64,000 nt of DNA from CAMCTV01 sp964420985 (GCA_964420985.1 CAYQUT010000007.1:43108-107107), one strand, 5' to 3'; shown: positions 24,426-33,732, counted from the stretch's first letter. Program-made: numbers and translations. The notes: generated by a model not told the origin, from the letters alone.

Positions 24426-24505
24426 GGTGGATACATCAGCAGCTAGAAATTATTTTTCACCTTGATGTGAAATTTAAAGTCCCATGACATCATACAAGAA
24501 AAAAG

Positions 24506-25243
24506 ATGATGAAAACTACCCTATCCCTCAGCTTGATCTTATGGTTATGCACCACGCTTCAAGCGCAAACACAAGGCGAGATATATGGCCATGTCAAAGA
24601 TGCAGATCACCACGACGGCCTTCCCGGTGTAGTGGTTACCATTGAAAACAGTGCAGGTCACATCCCATACGGTGGAGCCACAGATATTGATGGAAAGTAC
24701 AGAATTAGCGGAGTTGAACAAGGAAGCTACAATGTCCGCTTCCAGATGAATGGCAAAACCAGTGTACTCAAAACCAATGTGGTCATCAACCCTGATAAAA
24801 TGACGGTGGTGAACATCAACATGAGCGACTCTAGTTATATGGGAAAGGCATTGGTGATTGAAGAACAAGCGGTGCCCCTGATTGATATCTCTGGAGGAAC
24901 ATTACACACCATTACGGCCAAAGAAATGAAACACCTTCCCAGTGCACATGGCGGAGACATCAAGAACATTGTCGCTGGGATGCTTTCTGACGTAAAAACG
25001 GGAGGGCGTGGAGAAGAGTTGTATTTTCGTGGCAGCCGCGCAGGAAGTGTTATTTACTTCATTGATGGCGTCAAAGTGAGAGAAAACGTACCCAACATAC
25101 CATCCAGTGGCATTGCCTCCATTTCCGTTTATACTGGAGGTGTGCCCGCCACTTATGGGGATTGTACCGGAGGGGTTGTTGTTATCAATACCAAAAGCTA
25201 CTTACAAGAGTTTTATCAAAAACAAAAAGCCTTAACGGAATGA
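24506..25243 (+). CDS. Plug-only TonB-receptor-like exported protein
   Basis: A 245-residue protein: signal peptide (to about TLQAQ), a carboxypeptidase-regulatory-like domain (GEIYGHVKDADHHDGLPGV, about 24-110) and a TonB plug domain (VIYFIDGVKVRENVP, ISVYTGGVPATYGDCTGGVV, about 125-235). It ends with a short charged tail where a beta-barrel of about 600 residues would be expected. The stop overlaps the sigma-factor start (ATGA), so there is no sign of a frameshifted barrel nearby. Barrel-less plug proteins may act as periplasmic or surface partners in signalling. It is first in an operon with an ECF sigma factor. Confidence 0.78.
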   Translation: MMKTTLSLSLILWLCTTLQAQTQGEIYGHVKDADHHDGLPGVVVTIENSAGHIPYGGATDIDGKYRISGVEQGSYNVRFQMNGKTSVLKTNVVINPDKMTVVNINMSDSSYMGKALVIEEQAVPLIDISGGTLHTITAKEMKHLPSAHGGDIKNIVAGMLSDVKTGGRGEELYFRGSRAGSVIYFIDGVKVRENVPNIPSSGIASISVYTGGVPATYGDCTGGVVVINTKSYLQEFYQKQKALTE

Positions 25244-25770
25244 ATCCAAAAAGACAAGTGGATTGGATTTTGGCCTACCAGCAAAATCCTACCCCTAATG
25301 CTTTGGGAGAAATCTTCAAGCACTGGGGCCATCTTGTCTATGGGGTTGCTTTAAAATACACCGGAAATACAGATGATGCCAATGATTGTGTGGCTGATAT
25401 CTTTGAAAAATTGCTTTTGCATATTCCGCAAGAACCCATCCAAAATGGGGCTGCCTGGCTGCACACTGTGACCAAATTTCATTGCCTCATGAAGATCCGC
25501 GCCAACCAGGCGCAGTATAAAAAAGTGGATCAATCCAGATTACAATACACTTCCATTCATGAGGTAGAAAACCAATTGACACACCTTGAAAGTTTGATTT
25601 TAACCCTTAAAGAGCCTCAAAAAAATTGCATAGAATCCTTGTTTTTAAAGCAATATTCCTACGAGCAAATCACCAAGGAATTTGGATATAGTTTCAATGA
25701 AATAAAATCACACATTCAAAATGGAAAAAGAAATTTGCGACTTGCACTTGAAAAAATAGAAAAGCCATGA
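25240..25770 (+). CDS. ECF-type RNA polymerase sigma factor
   Basis: A 176-residue sigma-70 family protein. Region 2 runs from about residue 22 to 85 (HLVYGVALKYTGNTDDANDCVADIFEKLL), and region 4 from about 115 to 170 (LKEPQKNCIESLFLKQYSYEQITKEFGYSFNEIKSHIQNGKRNL). The chosen ATG overlaps the plug-protein stop as ATGA; the frame is open upstream but without family sequence. Its own stop overlaps the next ATG, again as ATGA. Three genes thus form a tightly coupled unit, suggesting that the sigma factor is controlled by its neighbours. Confidence 0.87.
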   Translation: MNPKRQVDWILAYQQNPTPNALGEIFKHWGHLVYGVALKYTGNTDDANDCVADIFEKLLLHIPQEPIQNGAAWLHTVTKFHCLMKIRANQAQYKKVDQSRLQYTSIHEVENQLTHLESLILTLKEPQKNCIESLFLKQYSYEQITKEFGYSFNEIKSHIQNGKRNLRLALEKIEKP

Positions 25771-26714
25771 ATGTAAATCCCCCCACTTCACAAGAACTAT
25801 TTCTATTTTCCTCAGGAAAGTTGAACAACACCCAACGAGAAAACGAGATACAGAATTGGCTCAAGAATAATCCATTGGGCCAAGATGCCCTAGAGGGATT
25901 GCGTTTGGATCCCAATTGTGTTGGCTTAAAAACTCCTCCCGTTTTAACCGCTAACCACGTCAAAAAAGGAACTTTCAAATTTCATTTCTTGGGTTGGGGA
26001 TTGGGCCTTGGAATAGGTGCGCTATTGGCTTTGTTGATTCTTGACCAACCCCAAGATTTGTCTTTAAAAACAACTCAAAATCAACAAGAAACTGCGCCAA
26101 AAGAACAGATTCAACAGAAAGTGGATTCTTCTCAGTTGAATCATCCAACAGCAACATCCGCCTCACCTGAGATCACAACAAAAGAAAACAAGAAAACAAC
26201 TGCGGTTAACGTAGCAAACAACCCAGAGAACGGACAAGCTCCTATGGTGCTAAAAGGTCGTGATATCATGCGTCCGTTCAATCATGTATCTCAACCAGGG
26301 GGGGCTTCTGGAAATAATGGCTACATCAAAATGAGTAATCCATGCATAGACATTTTGGGTTACCGTGTCTACCCATACAAAGAACGCGCAGTAAAAGAAG
26401 AAATCAATCTCCCTGGATTACCCGCCAATGAAGGCGTGAGGGGATATTTCATTGCTGACCGAGTTCCGTATTTGAAGGCCATTGAAAAAGCCATTGCGCA
26501 TTATCAAGAAAAAAATACTGAAATCTGCATTTTCATATGTGAGGATATTCTTCTTCAGTATCCCGATGACATCAATGCGCTTTATCTCATCGGTCGTTGT
26601 CTTTTTGAAGAAGGGAATATTGAACAATCTAAAACTTATTTCGAAAAAACATTGAAGCTCAATCAAGGTCGCCTGAATGAGAAAGAAATCAGAGGATATT
26701 TAAACCTACTATAA
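25767..26714 (+). CDS. Possible anti-sigma factor with TM helix and TPR tail
   Basis: A 315-residue protein: a cytoplasmic N-terminus of about 70 residues (SQELFLFSSGKLNNTQREN...), a Gly-rich membrane helix (FLGWGLGLGIGALLALLIL, about 75-94), a Gln/Thr-rich linker and a C-terminal TPR-like part (AIEKAIAHYQEKN, INALYLIGRCLFEEGNIEQS). Position after an ECF sigma with ATGA overlap, and the topology, suggest an anti-sigma factor. No zinc-finger HxxxCxxC anti-sigma motif is present, so this is inference. A strong terminator follows directly. Confidence 0.62.
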   Translation: MNVNPPTSQELFLFSSGKLNNTQRENEIQNWLKNNPLGQDALEGLRLDPNCVGLKTPPVLTANHVKKGTFKFHFLGWGLGLGIGALLALLILDQPQDLSLKTTQNQQETAPKEQIQQKVDSSQLNHPTATSASPEITTKENKKTTAVNVANNPENGQAPMVLKGRDIMRPFNHVSQPGGASGNNGYIKMSNPCIDILGYRVYPYKERAVKEEINLPGLPANEGVRGYFIADRVPYLKAIEKAIAHYQEKNTEICIFICEDILLQYPDDINALYLIGRCLFEEGNIEQSKTYFEKTLKLNQGRLNEKEIRGYLNLL

Positions 26715-26743
26715 AAAAAGGCGACCACATAGTCGCCTTTTTT
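26714..26743. terminator. Bidirectional terminator between the sigma operon and glmS
   Basis: A 12-bp stem AAAAAAGGCGAC / GTCGCCTTTTTT with loop CACATA. A- and T-tracts allow function for both the plus-strand operon and the convergent glmS. Confidence 0.88.
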
Positions 26744-26759
26744 ATATATGATTTGAAAA

Positions 26760-28604
26760 TTACTCCACCGTCACGGACTTCGCCAAATTTCTGGGTTGAT
26801 CTACATTACAACCTCTCATCACAGCAACGTGATAAGACAAGAGCTGCAATGGAATCACAGAAATCAAAGGAACCAAACTATCGTCAGATTTAGGAATCTC
26901 AATAACATGATCCGCCAACTCCTTCACCACCTTATCTCCTTCTGTGACAATGGCAATGATATTTCCTTTTCTGGCTTTTACCTCTTGAATGTTGCTCACC
27001 ACTTTCTCATAGCTTGCGCCATGGGTGGCAATAACAAATACCGGCATGTTTTCGTCAATCAAAGCAATGGGGCCGTGCTTCATTTCTGCCGCAGGGTAGC
27101 CTTCCGCGTGTATGTATGAAATCTCCTTCAATTTCAAAGCTCCTTCTAGAGCCACTGGAAAAGAATATCCTCTACCCAAGTACAATGCGTTGGTAGAATC
27201 TTTATAGATAGAAGCAATGGCTTTCACTGCATCGTTGGTCTTCAAAACCTCTGCAATTTTCTCAGGAACAGAATTCAACTCAGCCATTAATCTATTCAAG
27301 CGCTCTTGCTTCATTACTCCTCTGTGCATAGCTACTGAAAGTGCCAAGAGATAAAGAACTGAAACTTGAGCGGTAAACGCCTTGGTAGAGGCGACACCAA
27401 TCTCAGGGCCTGCATGTGTGTAAGCTCCGCTGTGTGTAGCACGAGCAATACTGGAACCTACAACATTGCAAACGCCAAAAATAAAGGCCCCTTTTTCTTT
27501 GGCCATTTCAATGGCGGCCAATGTATCCGCTGTTTCACCACTTTGTGATATGGCAATCACCACATCAGTTGGGTAAATGACCGGATTGCGATACCTAAAT
27601 TCTGAGGCATATTCTACCTCCACGGGGATACGGGCAAATTCTTCAAAAAGATACTCTGCCACCAATCCGGCATGCCAGCTGGTGCCACAGGCTACAATTA
27701 AAATGCGGGTAGCCTTGTTCCAGCGGTCTTCATGCTCATCAACACCGCTCATTCTAACAGCGCCTGTCGCCAAGCTCATTCTTCCTCTGATGGAGTCATT
27801 GATCGATCGGGGTTGTTCATGAATCTCCTTCAACATGAAAGAATCATATCCCCCCTTCTCAATCGCTTCCAATTTCATCTCAAGCTCTTGAACGTATGGG
27901 TCTTTGTTTTGATTAGAAATGGTGACAATTTTCAACCCTTCTGTTCTGTCCAATCGGGCAATCTCTTCATCCTCCAAATACACAACGTTTCTTGTGTATT
28001 CGATTATTGGAGTTGCGTCACTGGCAATAAAAAATTCATTGTCCTTTCCAACTCCGATTACCAGAGGACTTGACTTGCGCGCAGCAATCATTTGATTGGG
28101 ATTGCTCTTGTCTAAAATGACAATGGCGTAGGCTCCAATGACTTCTGACAAAGCAATGCGGACAGCATCAAATAAATTGGCTCCCGTTTTATCGCGAATA
28201 TCCTCGATAAAATGCACCAATACCTCTGTATCCGTATCGCTTTTAAAGGTATGTCCTCTATTGATTAACTCCGCTTTCAAAGAAGCGTAATTCTCTATTA
28301 TTCCGTTGTGAATGAGAACCAAAGAACCATCATTAGACAAGTGAGGATGCGCATTCACATCATTGGGGGGGCCATGTGTTGCCCACCTCGTATGACCAAT
28401 TCCTACATTGCCCGTATTGACATTTACACCAACATTGTCTTCCAAATCAGAAACCTTGCCTTTGCATTTAAACAATCTGAAGTCTCCTTCATCAATCATA
28501 GCAACTCCGGCGCTGTCATAGCCGCGGTATTCCAATCTCTTCAAGCCTTTGATTAAAATATCATAAGCTTGTCTATCTCCTAAATAGCCAACAATTCCAC
28601 ACAT
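26760..28604 (-). CDS. glmS: Glutamine-fructose-6-phosphate aminotransferase (isomerizing)
   Basis: A 614-residue enzyme that makes glucosamine-6-phosphate from fructose-6-phosphate and glutamine, the entry to peptidoglycan and LPS amino sugars. The N-terminal glutaminase starts MCGIVGYLGDRQAYDIL with catalytic Cys2 and RGYDSAGVA. Two SIS domains follow (CGTSWHAGLVAEY, ISQSGETADTL, YLGRGYSFPVALEGALKLKE), ending in PRNLAKSVTVE as in E. coli. Length is normal (about 610). It is last in an operon with a DUF4270 lipoprotein and glycogen synthase, a conserved order in Bacteroidota. No glmS ribozyme was seen. Confidence 0.96.
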   Translation of the reverse strand: MCGIVGYLGDRQAYDILIKGLKRLEYRGYDSAGVAMIDEGDFRLFKCKGKVSDLEDNVGVNVNTGNVGIGHTRWATHGPPNDVNAHPHLSNDGSLVLIHNGIIENYASLKAELINRGHTFKSDTDTEVLVHFIEDIRDKTGANLFDAVRIALSEVIGAYAIVILDKSNPNQMIAARKSSPLVIGVGKDNEFFIASDATPIIEYTRNVVYLEDEEIARLDRTEGLKIVTISNQNKDPYVQELEMKLEAIEKGGYDSFMLKEIHEQPRSINDSIRGRMSLATGAVRMSGVDEHEDRWNKATRILIVACGTSWHAGLVAEYLFEEFARIPVEVEYASEFRYRNPVIYPTDVVIAISQSGETADTLAAIEMAKEKGAFIFGVCNVVGSSIARATHSGAYTHAGPEIGVASTKAFTAQVSVLYLLALSVAMHRGVMKQERLNRLMAELNSVPEKIAEVLKTNDAVKAIASIYKDSTNALYLGRGYSFPVALEGALKLKEISYIHAEGYPAAEMKHGPIALIDENMPVFVIATHGASYEKVVSNIQEVKARKGNIIAIVTEGDKVVKELADHVIEIPKSDDSLVPLISVIPLQLLSYHVAVMRGCNVDQPRNLAKSVTVE

Positions 28605-28615
28605 AATTCTAAATC

Positions 28616-29905
28616 TTATTGAGCGAAGGTAACAATAAGTCTTGTATTTTCCGAAGGAAGAGAAGGGTTGAAAGCAGGGCCATGAGCAATGATTCTCTTG
28701 GCACTGACTCCTGTTGTACCCCCTAACAAATACAATCCTTGGCTGCTAATTTCACCAGTTAATACACTTTGAATGTAACGGGTAATGAGAAAACTGTACT
28801 TCTGTGTTGTGGTGTTTAAATATCCACCGATGCTTTGAGCTGACTCATCAGGCAAAATTTTCTCTTTACCATCTTGATCAATATAACGCAAAAACAGTTG
28901 ATCAAATGGCGTGTAACGACTATCCAATTCAACCGGGATTTGAAGCTCCGCTTGCGCGATTACTTTATTTCCTTTGTTCAGATTTTGAATGGAGGGAAAA
29001 TCCACCTTTGCCTTTAAACCCCCACCTGACTGAATATAAAATTGCTGTGAACCATCCAATGGTTGCTGCGCGATATGTGATAGCAGGGTGCCTGAATAAT
29101 TTTGTTTGAACCGATTAAAGCGTGCACAATCTGAACCGATGACAAAATCGTAGAGAAGTGTGTCCGGCGTTGTTCCCGACAAATCACGGTAATACACCGT
29201 CAATTTGGTTCCCGGATCAACCAAATCATACCGCATCACCGCATCCATTCTGGCTTTTGCTGTGATACAAATTCCCTTGAAATAATTCTGAAAATTGTCC
29301 TGCGATGATAAAACAGAGACGTCACTGGGTTGGGTTAAAAAAGCCCCTACTTCATTTTTAAGTCGAATTCTCAACTGTGGGAAAGTAGTGTCCCCTCCAA
29401 CAACAACGTCTTTGTTGGGATCGATTTCCAAATAATCAAAACCTGGTGCAATCCAATTCTCTGGAGTAAAGTCTACTCTGCTGTCTGCATAATAAGCGCT
29501 GTCCAAATACAAATTCTCAGACAACGGAAAAACCGCCAACTGCTGACGATTAGGCTGACCATAATAAGTTGTATTATAAGCCAATGCTAAAACAACTGAG
29601 TCGATTTCCATCTGAGCAGGAAATCCGGGATCCAATGCAGAAAGTTTGAATTGAGTGAAAATTTGACATTCTGTAGAACCCAATTCATCATCTTCTAACC
29701 TCCCCAAAACGGCCAATGACAGTTCATCGGTCTTGACGGAATCTTCCAGTTGTGTTTCCACCACCACAGAGAATGTATCCGTTTGAAATGCAGACAGCGC
29801 ATCGGATTCAGGCAATAAATTGCCCCCCGGTGTTAGACCGGGTTTTTCACAGGACATTAAAAAAAACGATCCGCAAAAAAAGATAAAAACAATTAACCCT
29901 CTCAT
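28616..29905 (-). CDS. DUF4270 family lipoprotein
   Basis: A 429-residue lipoprotein (lipobox FFLMSC, Cys about 19) starting CEKPGLTPGGNLLPESDALS, the typical DUF4270 opening. The body is beta-rich with alternating SVVLALAYN and YLDSAYYAD strands and no known catalytic motif. DUF4270 genes in Bacteroidota often sit between a glycogen synthase gene and glmS, as here. The role is unknown; an envelope function linked to amino-sugar supply is conjecture. Start ATG 29905 was preferred to a TTG two codons upstream. Confidence 0.8.
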   Translation of the reverse strand: MRGLIVFIFFCGSFFLMSCEKPGLTPGGNLLPESDALSAFQTDTFSVVVETQLEDSVKTDELSLAVLGRLEDDELGSTECQIFTQFKLSALDPGFPAQMEIDSVVLALAYNTTYYGQPNRQQLAVFPLSENLYLDSAYYADSRVDFTPENWIAPGFDYLEIDPNKDVVVGGDTTFPQLRIRLKNEVGAFLTQPSDVSVLSSQDNFQNYFKGICITAKARMDAVMRYDLVDPGTKLTVYYRDLSGTTPDTLLYDFVIGSDCARFNRFKQNYSGTLLSHIAQQPLDGSQQFYIQSGGGLKAKVDFPSIQNLNKGNKVIAQAELQIPVELDSRYTPFDQLFLRYIDQDGKEKILPDESAQSIGGYLNTTTQKYSFLITRYIQSVLTGEISSQGLYLLGGTTGVSAKRIIAHGPAFNPSLPSENTRLIVTFAQ

Positions 29906-29912
29906 TGACAAC

Positions 29913-30737
29913 TTATACCATTACAGGTTTGTTGGTCAAGACGGTATCAAAAAACTCATCGGCGGCAGACAGATAGTCGGTTTCTTCACTTTGATGCATC
30001 AAAGGAACCTCCAACTCTTCTGCAAACTTTTTCACATCATCAGCCACCTTGCCATCTCCTAGGATAATACCATCAGCAAATTTCATGGCATTTTTCATCA
30101 GTTGTGCATGGGTTGCTTTTTTAAGCAACTCAATATCCCCGCTATCAAAACCGTCAAACGCCACCTTCTTGTGCATGTCTTTAGACAATGTTCCTTCAAA
30201 CTCTTTGTCGTAGGCCGACACCACAATTTTGCTATCCGCAAAGTGAGGATCCTGTGCGTACAATTTTTTCACATACAAAGGCATTAAGCTGGAAAACCAA
30301 CCATGGCAATGAATAATATCAGGAGCCCATCCCAACTTCTTAACTGTTTCTAAAACCCCTTTGGTAAAAAATATCATTCTCATATCATTGTCCTCAAACA
30401 ATGCTTCATTATCATCATGAAAGAAGGATTTTCTGTGAAAGTATTCTTCATTGTCAATGAAATATACTTGCAGTCTTATTTGAGGGATACTGGCCACCTT
30501 GATGATCAATGGATGATCCGTGTCGTCAACAATGAGGTTCATGCCTGACAAGCGGATTACCTCATGCAATTGATGTCTGCGCTCATTGATTTTGCCAAAA
30601 CGAGGCATGAATATTCTGGTTTCTTTCCCGCGCTCATGCACCGCCTGAGGCATCTGCCTGCAAGTTTGTGCAATGTGACCTTCTGGTGAAAAGGGAAGAA
30701 TTTCGTGGCTTACAAATAATATTTTAGGCTTACTCAT
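29913..30737 (-). CDS. glgA: Short glycogen/starch synthase (GT5 N-terminal domain only)
   Basis: A 274-residue protein with the N-terminal Rossmann half of GT5 synthases: KILFVSHEILPFSPEGHIAQ (the KxGGLxD loop is altered), IHCHGWFSSLMPLYVKKLY and VVSAYDKEFEGTL. The C-terminal GT-B half that binds ADP-glucose is missing, though the frame ends cleanly with no barrier downstream. This truncated version is common in Flavobacteriia in this gene order (panC, glgA, DUF4270, glmS). Whether it still makes glucan is unknown. Its promoter is shared with divergent panC. Confidence 0.78.
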   Translation of the reverse strand: MSKPKILFVSHEILPFSPEGHIAQTCRQMPQAVHERGKETRIFMPRFGKINERRHQLHEVIRLSGMNLIVDDTDHPLIIKVASIPQIRLQVYFIDNEEYFHRKSFFHDDNEALFEDNDMRMIFFTKGVLETVKKLGWAPDIIHCHGWFSSLMPLYVKKLYAQDPHFADSKIVVSAYDKEFEGTLSKDMHKKVAFDGFDSGDIELLKKATHAQLMKNAMKFADGIILGDGKVADDVKKFAEELEVPLMHQSEETDYLSAADEFFDTVLTNKPVMV

Positions 30738-30763
30738 GTATGAAATTCAACTTAATAGAAATA

Positions 30764-30771
30764 CAAAGGTA
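30764..30771 (-). promoter_or_regulatory. -7 element TACCTTTG of the glgA-DUF4270-glmS operon
   Basis: An exact TAnnTTTG on the minus strand, 26 bases before ATG 30737. It faces the panC box 33 bp away. Confidence 0.5.
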
Positions 30772-30803
30772 AATAAAAAAAATTTTTGATTTGCGCAAAT
30801 GGT

Positions 30804-30811
30804 TAGCTTTG
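30804..30811 (+). promoter_or_regulatory. -7 element TAGCTTTG of panC
   Basis: An exact TAnnTTTG match 20 bases before ATG 30832. It argues against the upstream ATG at 30799, which would precede the box. Confidence 0.5.
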
Positions 30812-30831
30812 GGCCGATAAAGTACGTTAAG

Positions 30832-31665
30832 ATGGAAATTTTAAAATCATCTGCATCCCTTATTGATTGGAGAAAACAATTCGCCGCTGATTCAATTGGC
30901 TTTGTTCCTACGATGGGGGCTCTACACCATGGCCATCTTTCACTGGTAAGAAAAAGCCAGCTTGAAAATTCAAAAACATTGGTAAGTATTTTTGTCAATC
31001 CTACACAGTTCAATGATCCCAACGATTTTTTACTTTATCCAAATACCATTGATTCCGATTTAAAACAACTGCAACAGTCAGGGGTAACGGCCGTATTTAT
31101 ACCCTCCGTGGAAGACATGTACCCTGAGGTGGCTGTCGAGGAATTTCATGTGCCTATTTTAACCGAAAGCCTTGAGGCCAAGATGCGTCCAGGGCATTTT
31201 AACGGAGTAATCACCATAATTCGTAAGTTATTTAATTTGGCGCAAGCGCATCGGGTTTACCTAGGAGAGAAAGATTTTCAGCAGTTGTCTATTATTTCTG
31301 CTTGGGTAAAGCGGGAAAAACGCAATGAGGTTATTGTTCCCTGCCCTACATTGAGAGAAGCTTCAGGCCTAGCCATGAGCTCCAGAAACCAGCGACTTCA
31401 AGAAAATCAAAAGGAAGACGCCGTGCTCATCTTCAACACGCTCAATACCATCAAAGAAAATAAATTGAGCAATAGCCCTGTAGAGTGGGAGCTTTGGGCC
31501 AGGAGTCAATTTTTAAATCATCCTGACTTTAGATTGGAATATTTTGAAATTATTGATGCAGAGACTTTTGGTCCCGTTGCAGATTGGCAAGACTCTTTAC
31601 ATCCCATTGCCGTGGTGGCGGCATTTCTGGGAGAAATTCGGTTAATTGATAATATGCGGCTATAG
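30832..31665 (+). CDS. panC: Pantothenate synthetase
   Basis: A 277-residue ATP-dependent ligase that joins pantoate and beta-alanine (CoA synthesis). The signature GFVPTMGALHHGHLSL (HxGH nucleotidyl-transferase-like) begins near residue 23. SIFVNPTQFNDPNDF, the RPGHFNGVITIIRKL segment and the YLGEKDFQQL motif are conserved. ATG 30832 (MEILKSS) was chosen because the -7 box lies between it and the upstream ATG. The RR gene converges at 2 bp. Confidence 0.94.
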   Translation: MEILKSSASLIDWRKQFAADSIGFVPTMGALHHGHLSLVRKSQLENSKTLVSIFVNPTQFNDPNDFLLYPNTIDSDLKQLQQSGVTAVFIPSVEDMYPEVAVEEFHVPILTESLEAKMRPGHFNGVITIIRKLFNLAQAHRVYLGEKDFQQLSIISAWVKREKRNEVIVPCPTLREASGLAMSSRNQRLQENQKEDAVLIFNTLNTIKENKLSNSPVEWELWARSQFLNHPDFRLEYFEIIDAETFGPVADWQDSLHPIAVVAAFLGEIRLIDNMRL

Positions 31666-31667
31666 CC

Positions 31668-32363
31668 TCAAGGAACCAGTAATTTAAATCCTTTTCCGTG
31701 AACGTTGATGATTTCCAAACGCTCATCCCCCTTGAGATGCTTACGCAATTTGGCAATGTAAACGTCCATACTCCGACCATTGAAATAATTGTCATCACCC
31801 CAGATGGTTTTCAAAGCATAGCTTCTTTCTAAGATGCCGTTTTTGTTTTTGGCCAATAAATACAACAGCTCGTTTTCCTTTGTGGTTAGTTTATTCTCCT
31901 CACTTCCGAAAAACAATTTGTGCTTACTGTAATCAAACTTATAATTCCCAAGAATTTCCTCAGCCGATTCCTCTTCGGCCATAATCAAAGGGTTGGTCCT
32001 CTTGAGAATTACATTTACGCGAGCCAACAATTCCTCCATGGAAAAGGGCTTAGTCATATAATCATCCCCTCCTACCTCAAAACCTTTCAAGGTATCCTCC
32101 TTCAAGCTTTTTGCTGTAAGAAACAAGATGGGTGTATGCTTGTCATCCATTCTAATTTCTTGAGCGACAGCAAAACCGTCTTTAACGGGCATCATAACAT
32201 CCAAAATGATAAAATTATAACTTCCTCTTTTGAAAGCCTTGATTGCTTCTTGACCGTCAGTAGCCAGATCCGTCTGGTACCCTTTTGCATTTAGGTATTC
32301 CAATAACAATTGTCCCAAATTGGGATCATCCTCACATAACAAAATACTAGTGGAGCGTTTCAT
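31668..32363 (-). CDS. rprY: OmpR-family response regulator (RprY-like)
   Basis: A 231-residue regulator. The receiver domain has acidic pocket EDD (11-13), phospho-acceptor Asp55 (IILDVMMPVKDG), Thr (LFLTAKS) and Lys (DDYMTKPFS). A winged-helix DNA-binding domain follows (LTTKENELLYLLAKNKNGILERS, GRSMDVYIAKLRKHL). It fits the RprY regulator of Bacteroides, but the name is by resemblance. Its 5' end overlaps the kinase gene by 17 bp, so they are one operon. Confidence 0.86.
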   Translation of the reverse strand: MKRSTSILLCEDDPNLGQLLLEYLNAKGYQTDLATDGQEAIKAFKRGSYNFIILDVMMPVKDGFAVAQEIRMDDKHTPILFLTAKSLKEDTLKGFEVGGDDYMTKPFSMEELLARVNVILKRTNPLIMAEEESAEEILGNYKFDYSKHKLFFGSEENKLTTKENELLYLLAKNKNGILERSYALKTIWGDDNYFNGRSMDVYIAKLRKHLKGDERLEIINVHGKGFKLLVP

Positions 32364-33672
32364 GTTTTCGTGGTAATTTGATGGTAAATGTTGTTCCTCT
32401 TTTTAATTCGCTATCAACTTTAATGGTTCCCAAATGCTTGGTGACAACTCCTAATACATAACTTAAGCCCAATCCATACCCCTTCACATTGTGAACGTTT
32501 CCAGTGGGCACACGATACAATTTCTCAAAAATTCTTTTTTGATTTTCCTTACTGATTCCTAATCCTTTGTCCGATATTTCTAGGACAAAAAAACCGCCCT
32601 CATCAAATGTTTTAATTTTCAATGATGGGTTTTCTAGAGAATATTTCAGGGCATTATCTACCAGATTGTACACCATATTGGTAATGTGCAAATTGTCCCC
32701 CTCTATGATAGGAGATACGCTGTCCAATTGATCATCAACCAAAGCCCTTCTGCTTTTGAATTGTAAATCAAAACTTTTTAAAACAGACTGAATCACTTCA
32801 TGAACGTTCACCTCTTGAACCTTCATTTTCATTTGACCTTGTTCAAATAATGAAGTCCGCAGCACGTTTTCAACCAACATGCCCAATCGAGTGTTTTCCT
32901 CCTTAATCATTTTAATGTACCGATCCCGACTCATTTCTGATTTAACAACCTCATTATCCTGTAAGACCTCACATGCTAGTGAAATGGTTGCAATGGGAGT
33001 CTTTAATTCATGCGTCATGTTGTTGATGAAATCACTTTTCAACTCACTCAACTGTCGTTGTCTGTAAATGGTACTAAATGAGAATATAAATAATCCTATA
33101 ATGACAGCTAGGAGTAAAACACTGATTGCCAGCATACTCCACATTGAACCCAATAAATACTTCCTATTGTCTGCAAATGAAACTTGCAAAAAATACTCTT
33201 GCTCAAGGGCATCCTCTGGGAATAAATTGGCCTTAAAAATTTCTACCTCTTGGTCAATCAGTGAAGAGAGATTTTGCCAAAAAACCGTTCCGTTTTCTTT
33301 TAATACCCGGGTGTGATAGGGCATTTTTATCCCTTCACGCTCTAAAAAGCTCTGGAGCAAATTCTTCAAAAGAACAGTGTCCAATCGCTCTTCCACAGCT
33401 GGAATAATGTCAACCTCGACAAATGGAGTGCTTCCAAGTGACCATTGTATACTGTCTTCCTCCGGTGCCAATGGCGTTTGAATGGTTTCCTTTGCAAAAT
33501 CTACACGAACAATTTCTTCCAAAGTCAAGGTCATCGCTCTCTGCACATGATCTGCAAAAGCCTGCTGCCTAAGAAGATAGGTGTTGTGAACCCAATATAC
33601 TTGCAATGCCAATAACGACAACATGGCAAAAGCCCCCAATCCCAACCAAAGTTTTACCCACTCTTTGCGCAT
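32347..33672 (-). CDS. rprX: Membrane sensor histidine kinase (RprX-like)
   Basis: A 441-residue kinase: TM1 (about 8-28), a periplasmic region (about 30-170), TM2 (about 177-200), then H-box NNMTHELKTPIATISLA with the phospho-His near 220. An N-box (NMVYNLVDNALKYS) and G-boxes (SDKGLGIS, VKGYGLGLSYV) follow. It overlaps the response regulator by 17 bp. Together they resemble RprXY, an orphan-signal pair in Bacteroides. Signal and targets are unknown. Its ATG has an imperfect leaderless-type context (TAATTTG and five bases). Confidence 0.87.
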   Translation of the reverse strand: MRKEWVKLWLGLGAFAMLSLLALQVYWVHNTYLLRQQAFADHVQRAMTLTLEEIVRVDFAKETIQTPLAPEEDSIQWSLGSTPFVEVDIIPAVEERLDTVLLKNLLQSFLEREGIKMPYHTRVLKENGTVFWQNLSSLIDQEVEIFKANLFPEDALEQEYFLQVSFADNRKYLLGSMWSMLAISVLLLAVIIGLFIFSFSTIYRQRQLSELKSDFINNMTHELKTPIATISLACEVLQDNEVVKSEMSRDRYIKMIKEENTRLGMLVENVLRTSLFEQGQMKMKVQEVNVHEVIQSVLKSFDLQFKSRRALVDDQLDSVSPIIEGDNLHITNMVYNLVDNALKYSLENPSLKIKTFDEGGFFVLEISDKGLGISKENQKRIFEKLYRVPTGNVHNVKGYGLGLSYVLGVVTKHLGTIKVDSELKRGTTFTIKLPRKHETLH

Positions 33673-33732
33673 GCCTGCAAATTAGTGAATGTTATTGAGA
33701 TTGGGCGCTTTGCTTAACGGTATTTAACAGCC

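Noticed and set aside
26740..28640. Possible glmS ribozyme
   Set aside because: The glmS start follows the DUF4270 stop within a few bases, leaving no room for a ribozyme, and the class is typical of Gram-positives.
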